A stretch of 19,384 bases of DNA, from NCBI GenBank assembly GCA_002309655.1, contig DBXM01000017.1:1-19384 (forward strand), written 5' to 3'. The DNA comes from Mageeibacillus sp. UBA1212. Its GTDB lineage: Bacteria > Bacillota > Clostridia > UBA1212. The notes below the pieces were generated by a model. It was given only the letters and a program-made list of their open reading frames with translations, was not told the DNA's origin and did no database searches. Position numbers and translations under genes: made by a program. Below are positions 14,861 through 19,384 of this stretch, one piece after another. The number at the start of each line of letters is the position of its first letter. Positions within the stretch are counted from its first letter, which is position 1.

Positions 14861-16412
14861 ATTTGTTTCCGCAGAACGGAGCGTAGATGCAGGTCGAGGC
14901 GTTCTCGCAGGGAGCAGCTGGTTCCGCCACGGGTGCAGCGGGTTGACCGGACAGCCTTGCGATGCCGTCCTCAATGCGTCTGATCGTCTCGCTATATCCG
15001 AGAATTTCAGCCAGGTCGGTGGCGCCGCCCGGGGTGGCGTCCATGCCGCTGACGGCGGTCCTGACAGGCCAGAGGATCTGGCTGTTCTTGAGACCGTTCT
15101 CTGCCGCGAGGGCGCACAGGAATTCGTAGATCCTGGGCGACGTGAACTCGCCGGCAATTTCGGGCGCATTCCTGAGGGCTTCCGAGACGAGCTTGAGGCT
15201 CTTTAGCGAGATCTCTTCGTCTGTTTTCATCTTCTTGTGGCAGTAGAGCTCGTTGGAGTAGTCGGGAAGGGCGGCGAAGAAGGCAATCTTCTGCGGAATC
15301 TCGGCGAGAGTCGAAACTCTCGTCTGTACGAGACCGCAAATCCTGGCAATCTTGTCATCCGGCAGTTTTCCCGGAAATACGCTCTCAATATAGGGGCGCG
15401 CCAGCTCCGCGAACTTCCCGGGGTCCATTCTTCTAATGTACTCGCCGTTCATCCACGTGAGCTTGTCGATGTCGAAGATTGCCGGCGACTTGCTGATGCC
15501 GGAAATCGTGAACGCCTTCTCGAGCTCGGGGAGCGTGAAAAACTCCTCGTTGCCCTGGGGGCTCCAGCCCAGCAGGCAGATGTAGTTGAGAATCGCCTCG
15601 GGGAGGTAGCCCTTGTCGATCAGGTCGAAGAAGGAGGCGTCGCCGTTGCGCTTGGAGAGCTTGTGGTGCTCGTCCTTCATGATCGGAGCGCAGTGTACGT
15701 AGACCGGAATCTCCCAGCCGAACGCCTCGTAGAGGAGGTTGTACTTCGGGGTGGAGGAGAGGTACTCGTTGCCGCGGACGACGTGCGTGATGCCCATCAG
15801 GTGGTCGTCGACGACGTTCGCGAAGTTGTAGGTCGGAAGACCGTCGCTCTTCAGGAGGACCTGGTCGTCGAGGGTCTTGTTTTCGACCGTGATGTCGCCG
15901 TAGACGGCGTCCGTAAACGTGGTGGTGCCTTCGAGAGGCATTTTCTGGCGGATCACGTAGGGGAGACCCATCGCGAGGTTGGCGGCAACGACGTCTTTGG
16001 AAAGGTCGCGGCAGTGTCTGTCGTAGTTAAAGCCGGTGCCCAGCGCTTCGTCGCTGGTCTTGAGACTGTCAAGGCGCTCCTTGGTGCAGAAACAGTAGTA
16101 CGCGGCGCCTTTTTCGACGAGAATCTCGGCGTACTTTTTGTAGATATCGCGGCGCTGGCTCTGGATGTAGGGACCGCAGTCGCCTTCCTTGCCGGGTCCC
16201 TCGTCGTAGTCGATGCCGGTGGCTTTGAGCGTGTTGAAAACGACGTCAAGGGCGCCTTCAACGTATCTCTCCTGGTCGGTGTCCTCGATCCGGAGCAGGA
16301 AGTCGCCGCCCTGCGACTTGGCGATAAGATACTCGTAAAGCGCCGTTCTCAGGTTGCCGATGTGCATGTAGCCCGTCGGACTCGGCGCGAATCTTGTTCT
16401 GGTCTTTTTCAT
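14859..16412 (-). CDS. gltX: Glutamyl-tRNA synthetase
   Basis: This class I aminoacyl-tRNA synthetase charges tRNA-Glu (possibly also tRNA-Gln if a GatCAB route exists elsewhere). The 517-residue protein shows FAPSPTGYMHIGN (HIGH motif at about 17-20), the GluRS/GlnRS segment DEGPGKEGDCGPYIQSQR (70-87), a CFC pair (107-109) with HCR (133-135) in the zinc-ribbon position, and KLSKR (251-255, the KMSKS motif). The anticodon-binding domain follows. Usual length is about 470-490; the extra C-terminal ~30 residues are Pro/Ala-rich and end in three cysteines (502, 508, 514). I chose ATG 16412 because GAGGG lies 5 nt upstream and FAPSPTG is then near residue 8; an in-frame ATG at 16475 adds a non-conserved 21-residue leader. 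It is convergent with GH2 and divergent from ybaK. Confidence 0.97.
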   Translation of the reverse strand: MKKTRTRFAPSPTGYMHIGNLRTALYEYLIAKSQGGDFLLRIEDTDQERYVEGALDVVFNTLKATGIDYDEGPGKEGDCGPYIQSQRRDIYKKYAEILVEKGAAYYCFCTKERLDSLKTSDEALGTGFNYDRHCRDLSKDVVAANLAMGLPYVIRQKMPLEGTTTFTDAVYGDITVENKTLDDQVLLKSDGLPTYNFANVVDDHLMGITHVVRGNEYLSSTPKYNLLYEAFGWEIPVYVHCAPIMKDEHHKLSKRNGDASFFDLIDKGYLPEAILNYICLLGWSPQGNEEFFTLPELEKAFTISGISKSPAIFDIDKLTWMNGEYIRRMDPGKFAELARPYIESVFPGKLPDDKIARICGLVQTRVSTLAEIPQKIAFFAALPDYSNELYCHKKMKTDEEISLKSLKLVSEALRNAPEIAGEFTSPRIYEFLCALAAENGLKNSQILWPVRTAVSGMDATPGGATDLAEILGYSETIRRIEDGIARLSGQPAAPVAEPAAPCENASTCIYAPFCGNK

Positions 16413-16457
16413 TTTATCCCTCTTTGCAAAATGGTAGGTGTGCGGCGCCTTGGAACG

Positions 16458-16523
16458 TTCCCGCCGGGAATGCACTCAGACCGCCGCTCTTTTTATTTTA
16501 CCGCAAACCCGCGCGTTTTTCCA
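16458..16523 (-). promoter_or_regulatory. gltX promoter and leader palindrome
   Basis: On the minus strand TGGAAA (16523-16518) and TAAAAT (16500-16495) are 17 nt apart, with predicted start near 16488. The 76-nt leader contains TTCCC-GCC-GGGAA (16458-16470), overlapping the palindrome GGAACGTTCC (16452-16461). It is too short for a T-box. Confidence 0.6.
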
Positions 16524-16553
16524 CCGTTATTTGCCGCCTGACCGCGAATTGCC

Positions 16554-16582
16554 TTGCCGCGCGCGTGCGGAAGTTATATAAT
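16554..16582 (+). promoter_or_regulatory. ybaK promoter
   Basis: TTGCCG (16554-16559) and TATAAT (16577-16582) are 17 nt apart; predicted start near 16589 gives a 45-nt leader. Confidence 0.75.
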
Positions 16583-16633
16583 ATGCGCGTGTAATTCACC
16601 GACGGCAATGTAAGATTTTATCAGGGGGAGCTC

Positions 16634-17113
16634 GTGAACGATTCCAAAACAAACGCTACGCGAATAGTCGAGGAAAAGTGCGGCGGCTGCGAGGTGTATT
16701 CTGTCGAGCTCGGGAAGGAAGGCTTCACGGACGCGGCGGAGCTTGCGGGCAGGCTCGGTCTCGAAAGGGAGCGCGTGTTCAAAACGCTGGTCACGGAGGG
16801 GAAGAGCGGCGCGTTCTACGTCTTCATGGTGCCCTGCGGGGAGCGGCTCGACCTCAAAAAAGCGGCCCGCGCATGCGGCGAGAAGAATCTGGAAATGCTG
16901 CCGCAGAAGGAACTTCTGAAGGTGACGGGGTACGTTCACGGCGGCTGCTCGCCTGTGGCCATGAAGAAACAGTTCCCGACTTGGATCGACGAGAGCTGCG
17001 TTTTGTTTGACAAGATCTGCTTTTCCGCGGGGCGGCCGGGCTTCCTTCTGGAGGTCGGAACCGAACGCTTTTTGGCGGAATTTCCGGTGGAGTGCGCGGA
17101 ACTCACCGTATAA
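16634..17113 (+). CDS. ybaK: Cys-tRNA(Pro)/aminoacyl-tRNA deacylase, YbaK/EbsC family
   Basis: A 159-residue trans-editing protein of the YbaK/ProX superfamily. Family members hydrolyse Cys (or related) mischarged on tRNA-Pro in the cytoplasm. Characteristic features are FKTLV with the functionally important Lys (K50), FYVFMVPCGERLDLKKAAR, and the GYVHGGCSPVAMKK loop (about 99-112), where the family normally has GGCSPxGxKK; here the second Gly is Ala. The GTG start at 16634 has the ribosome binding site AGGGGGAG just upstream. It is divergent from gltX, another translation gene, and 21 nt before the deacetylase. Assignment is high-confidence; the exact tRNA and amino acid specificity (YbaK versus EbsC type) cannot be read here. 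Confidence 0.94.
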   Translation: MNDSKTNATRIVEEKCGGCEVYSVELGKEGFTDAAELAGRLGLERERVFKTLVTEGKSGAFYVFMVPCGERLDLKKAARACGEKNLEMLPQKELLKVTGYVHGGCSPVAMKKQFPTWIDESCVLFDKICFSAGRPGFLLEVGTERFLAEFPVECAELTV

Positions 17114-17134
17114 ATCGTTGTTTTGGAGGGTAAA

Positions 17135-17914
17135 ATGGCGGAAAGAACACTTAAAAGAGCCTATTCGGACGTCGACGCGGCCGATATAGCGCTTCTCAGG
17201 GCGGAAAAAAGAAAATACGTGACGTTCAGCTTTGACGACGGCGTGATCCAGGACAAAAAGCTGATCAAGCTGCTCGATACCTACGGCGCGAAATGCACGT
17301 TCAACGTGAACTTCGGCCTTCTCGGAACGCAGAGCAAGGTTCCCTGCTACGACAGGACGATCGACCACATCAAGGTGACGCCAGAGGACGTCAGGAACGG
17401 TCTCTACAAGAACCACGAACTGGCCGCCCACGGCTTCACGCACGCCTATCTTCCGCAGATTACTCTCGAACAGGTCACGGAGGAGTTCGAAAAGGACGCG
17501 GCGGAAATGGAACGCCTGACCGGCGAAAAGCCTCTGGGCTGCGCCTACCCCTGCGGCCTCGACCCGCAATTCGGCGACATCGCGGAGCACCTCAAAAACA
17601 CGACCTGCATAAGGTACGGCCGCACGGTCAACTCGACCTTCGGCTTCGGGGCGCCGGAAAACTTCATGCTCTGGCATCCGACAATCCTTCACTTTGACGG
17701 CGCGCTCTTCGACGTCTGCGACCGCTTCATCGCCGCGAGGCCGGAACAGGAGGGCAAAGACTTGTTTTTCTACGTCTGGGGCCACGCCTACGAGTTTGAC
17801 GCGGTGCCGGACGCTTTCGAGAACGACGAACGCCTGCTCGAGAAGCTCGCCAAAGAGGACGACGTCATTTTCGTTACCAACAGAGTGATCTTCAAGTTAC
17901 TAAATGGTTGCTGA
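17135..17914 (+). CDS. Polysaccharide deacetylase (NodB domain), cytoplasmic
   Basis: A 259-residue NodB-type (carbohydrate esterase 4-like) protein. The conserved motif TFSFDDG (30-36) supplies the metal and base aspartates D34/D35, and AAHGFTH (97-103) supplies metal ligands H99 and H103. AYPCG (137-141) is in the position of the third motif, and a late WGHAYEFD with a His is seen in this subfamily. No signal peptide or membrane segment is visible, so the enzyme should be cytoplasmic, unlike peptidoglycan or chitin deacetylases that act outside. A deacetylating role in intracellular glycan or aminosugar catabolism is an inference. I chose ATG 17135, with GGAGGG (17125-17130) upstream; the TTG at 17123 is less likely. 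It is probably cotranscribed with ybaK (21-nt gap). No terminator follows. Confidence 0.92.
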   Translation: MAERTLKRAYSDVDAADIALLRAEKRKYVTFSFDDGVIQDKKLIKLLDTYGAKCTFNVNFGLLGTQSKVPCYDRTIDHIKVTPEDVRNGLYKNHELAAHGFTHAYLPQITLEQVTEEFEKDAAEMERLTGEKPLGCAYPCGLDPQFGDIAEHLKNTTCIRYGRTVNSTFGFGAPENFMLWHPTILHFDGALFDVCDRFIAARPEQEGKDLFFYVWGHAYEFDAVPDAFENDERLLEKLAKEDDVIFVTNRVIFKLLNGC

Positions 17915-18155
17915 CTTAAACTGACTTTATTTTTTGAAAGCGCTAAGTTAATAGCTATTTTTGCGTGTGCGACCCCGAAGCTGTATGGAATATACTGCGA
18001 GAGGGGAGCTCGCGCAAAGCAAGCGGCAGCAAATCCGTCGTAAGACACCTTATACTCTCGCTAACGGCGGAAATGAATGAACTGCGTTCAAATCTTGTAG
18101 TTATTCGCCGCTTGCGTAAAGAGCATTAAATCAGCGCTTTCGTTAGGGGATTTTT
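17915..18155. other. Structured non-coding interval before the hydroxyacid dehydrogenase
   Basis: No gene is supported here. Visible structure: GCGAG (17997-18001) with CTCGC (18009-18013) around a 7-nt AGGGGAG loop; GCAAGCGGC (18019-18027) with its 9-bp complement GCCGCTTGC (18107-18115); and TGAAC-TGC-GTTCA (18078-18090). A weak -35/-10 candidate is TTGAAA (17934-17939) and TATTTT (17956-17961), 16 nt apart, so the interval may be a leader RNA of the dehydrogenase gene. It ends in AGGGGA (18145-18150), the ribosome binding site. No known riboswitch consensus is recognised. Confidence 0.55.
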
Positions 18156-19106
18156 ATGAGAATTGTTGTACTTGACAGGGACACGGTCACGAACGGCGAC
18201 CTGGATTTCTGCGCTTTGGAGGCGCTCGGAGAGGTTACGTATTTCGACGTGATTCCCCACGAAAAGATCGCGGAGGCGTGCGCAAACGCCGACGCGGTGA
18301 TTATAAACAAGGCGGAGATGACGCGGGACGTTCTGGAGAAGCTTCCGGAGCTGAAGTACATCGGGCTGTTCGCGACAGGTTACAACAACGTGGACACGGC
18401 GGCGGCGAGAGAATTCGGAATCGACGTCGTGAACGCGCCCGGCTACAGTACGGCTTCGGTGGCGCAGCTTGTTTTTGCGTTCATTCTTTCGTTCGCGACC
18501 AGCATCGGGGACTACAACGCGTCCGTGCACCGCGGCGACTGGGTGGGGTCGGCGACGTTCTCTTACTTCCCGTTCAGGCTGACTGAACTGGCGGGGAAGA
18601 CGCTTGGAATCGCAGGCTTCGGCGCGATCGGCGGGAAAGTGGCGGAAATCGGCAGCGCCCTCGGAATGAACGTGATCGTCTACACCCGCACGCCGAAAAA
18701 GAACTGCCCCTACAGATTCGTGAGCAAAGAGGAGCTTTTCGCCGAGAGCGACTTCCTGTCTCTCAACTGCCCGCTCAACGAGGGCACGAAGAACCTTGTG
18801 AACCGCGAGACGCTGGCGCTTATGAAGCCTGATGCGTTCATCGTGAACACCGCAAGGGGAGGGGTGGTTGACTCGCAGGCTCTCGCGGACGCACTCAATT
18901 CCGGGAAGATCGCCGGCGCGGGAATCGACGTTCTTGTTAAAGAGCCGATGCGCGCGGACGACCCGCTGAGGACCGCGAAGAACTGCATGATCACGCCGCA
19001 TATCGCCTGGGCGTCGAAGGAGGCCAGAGACCGGCTGATCGCGATGGTGGCGGAGAGCTTGAGACTCTGGAAAGAGGGCAAGCCGAGGTTCGTGGTGAAT
19101 CCGTGA
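18156..19106 (+). CDS. D-2-hydroxyacid dehydrogenase (glycerate/hydroxypyruvate type)
   Basis: A 316-residue NAD(P)-dependent dehydrogenase of the D-isomer-specific 2-hydroxyacid family, annotated in relatives as glycerate dehydrogenase or hydroxypyruvate reductase. The dinucleotide-binding motif is GIAGFGAIGGKVAEIG (151-166). The catalytic triad can be read: R234 in TARGGVVD, E263 in VKEPM, and H282 in TPHIAW. After the second beta strand the sequence is YTRTP, with no acidic residue at the usual NAD-selecting position, which suggests but does not prove NADP preference. AGGGGA lies 6 nt before the ATG. The structured leader upstream is described separately. Substrate is uncertain within glycerate, hydroxypyruvate and other D-2-hydroxyacids. 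Confidence 0.94.
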   Translation: MRIVVLDRDTVTNGDLDFCALEALGEVTYFDVIPHEKIAEACANADAVIINKAEMTRDVLEKLPELKYIGLFATGYNNVDTAAAREFGIDVVNAPGYSTASVAQLVFAFILSFATSIGDYNASVHRGDWVGSATFSYFPFRLTELAGKTLGIAGFGAIGGKVAEIGSALGMNVIVYTRTPKKNCPYRFVSKEELFAESDFLSLNCPLNEGTKNLVNRETLALMKPDAFIVNTARGGVVDSQALADALNSGKIAGAGIDVLVKEPMRADDPLRTAKNCMITPHIAWASKEARDRLIAMVAESLRLWKEGKPRFVVNP

Positions 19107-19115
19107 AGCAACCCG

Positions 19116-19144
19116 TTGAACGCGGAACGCTCTTCTGATATAAT
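19116..19144 (+). promoter_or_regulatory. Promoter of the 5'-nucleotidase gene
   Basis: TTGAAC (19116-19121) and TATAAT (19139-19144) are 17 nt apart with TGA as extended -10. Predicted start is near 19151. The leader begins with a CGGCC/GGCCG hairpin (19160-19164 with 19172-19176). Confidence 0.82.
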
Positions 19145-19202
19145 GAAAACACTTGTTTACGGCCCCTGACCGGCCGCAAATTCAAATAAAAAAGGAGTTA
19201 CT

Positions 19203-19384
19203 ATGAAAAATCTGAAAAAACTGACCCTGCTTCACTCCAACGACATGCACGGCGACTTCCTTGCCGAGAACTTGGACGCCAAACTGGTGGGCGGCGTTTC
19301 GCTTCTCTCCGGCTACATCAACAAGGTGCGTCAGGACGAGGAAAACGTCATTTACGCGATCGCGGGCGACATGTTCCGCGGCTC
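19203..19384 (+). CDS. UshA-like metallophosphatase/5'-nucleotidase, partial (3' cut by window)
   Basis: Only the first ~60 codons are present. The opening, LTLLHSNDMHGDFLAE (about 7-22), is the metallophosphoesterase metal-binding signature of bifunctional UshA-type 5'-nucleotidases (NDxHG), and AGDMFRGS follows in the expected position of the second metal motif. The protein has no signal peptide, so this copy is likely cytoplasmic, unlike classical UshA. AAGGAG (19192-19197) precedes the ATG. The full length cannot be judged because the gene runs past the window end. Confidence 0.9.
   Translation, partial: MKNLKKLTLLHSNDMHGDFLAENLDAKLVGGVSLLSGYINKVRQDEENVIYAIAGDMFRG

Noticed and set aside
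16413..16488. T-box leader for gltX
   Set aside because: The leader is about 76 nt, has no T-box-like conserved stretch and no antiterminator/terminator pair.
18051..18056. TATACT as -10 for the dehydrogenase gene
   Set aside because: The bases 17 nt upstream (AGCAAA) are not a -35 and there is no TGn extension.
18071..18100. Possible tRNA T-arm (GTTCAAATC) in the dehydrogenase leader
   Set aside because: The flanking bases (CTGCG and CTTGT) are not complementary and no acceptor, D or anticodon arm fits.

Overview
The window reads like chromosomal DNA of a monoderm, moderately GC-rich Firmicute, most likely an uncultured (gut?) Clostridia member. The reasons are strong GGAG-type ribosome binding sites, sigma-A promoters with 16-17 nt spacers (often with a TGn extended -10), a lipobox lipoprotein with a Gram-positive style signal peptide, an ECF transporter S component, a DUF1292 protein, and a carbohydrate-oriented gene set (MFS permease plus GH2 glycosidase, polysaccharide deacetylase). 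The lineage is an inference; no rRNA or marker phylogeny is available here. I see no CRISPR array, phage, transposase, tRNA or rRNA gene. The gene content is mostly housekeeping.

Layout. 119-1141 (+) is an unrecognised multi-pass membrane protein that converges on an MscS channel (1258-2178, -) across a strong bidirectional terminator. A divergent promoter region (2179-2412), containing three tandem 20-21 bp repeats, separates mscS from a + strand cluster: RibU-like ECF S component, a membrane-anchored SurA_N-like protein, queA (tRNA queuosine synthesis), and a small nucleoside 2-deoxyribosyltransferase-like protein. A DUF1292 protein with its own promoter follows (5771-6064). It runs tail to tail into a minus-strand pair: a 1035-residue surface lipoprotein (7116-10223) followed 2 nt later by a TIGR01212/YhcC-type radical SAM protein (6085-7113).

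A 340-bp divergent intergenic region (10224-10563) carries back-to-back promoters for the lipoprotein and for a secreted/membrane protein of the 'TGPKPSV' type (10564-11523). After a large GC hairpin comes a two-gene MFS permease and GH2 glycosidase unit (11635-14755), separated by 1 nt and likely working as importer plus cytoplasmic hydrolase. GH2 converges on gltX (14859-16412, -) through two interleaved terminators, each serving the opposite strand. gltX is divergent from a ybaK/ProX-type Cys-tRNA(Pro) editing protein (16634-17113, +), followed by a cytoplasmic NodB-domain deacetylase (17135-17914). A 241-bp structured non-coding interval precedes a D-2-hydroxyacid dehydrogenase (18156-19106). 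The window ends inside a cytoplasmic UshA-like 5'-nucleotidase with a clear promoter (19203-end).

I did not find a convincing previously undescribed multi-gene system. The parts most worth a second look are the giant lipoprotein coupled to a radical SAM gene, the 17915-18155 interval, the tandem repeats at the RibU-like promoter, the Ala/Gly-rich insertion next to the GH2 nucleophile, the Cys-rich GltX tail, and the degenerate SurA_N-like protein.
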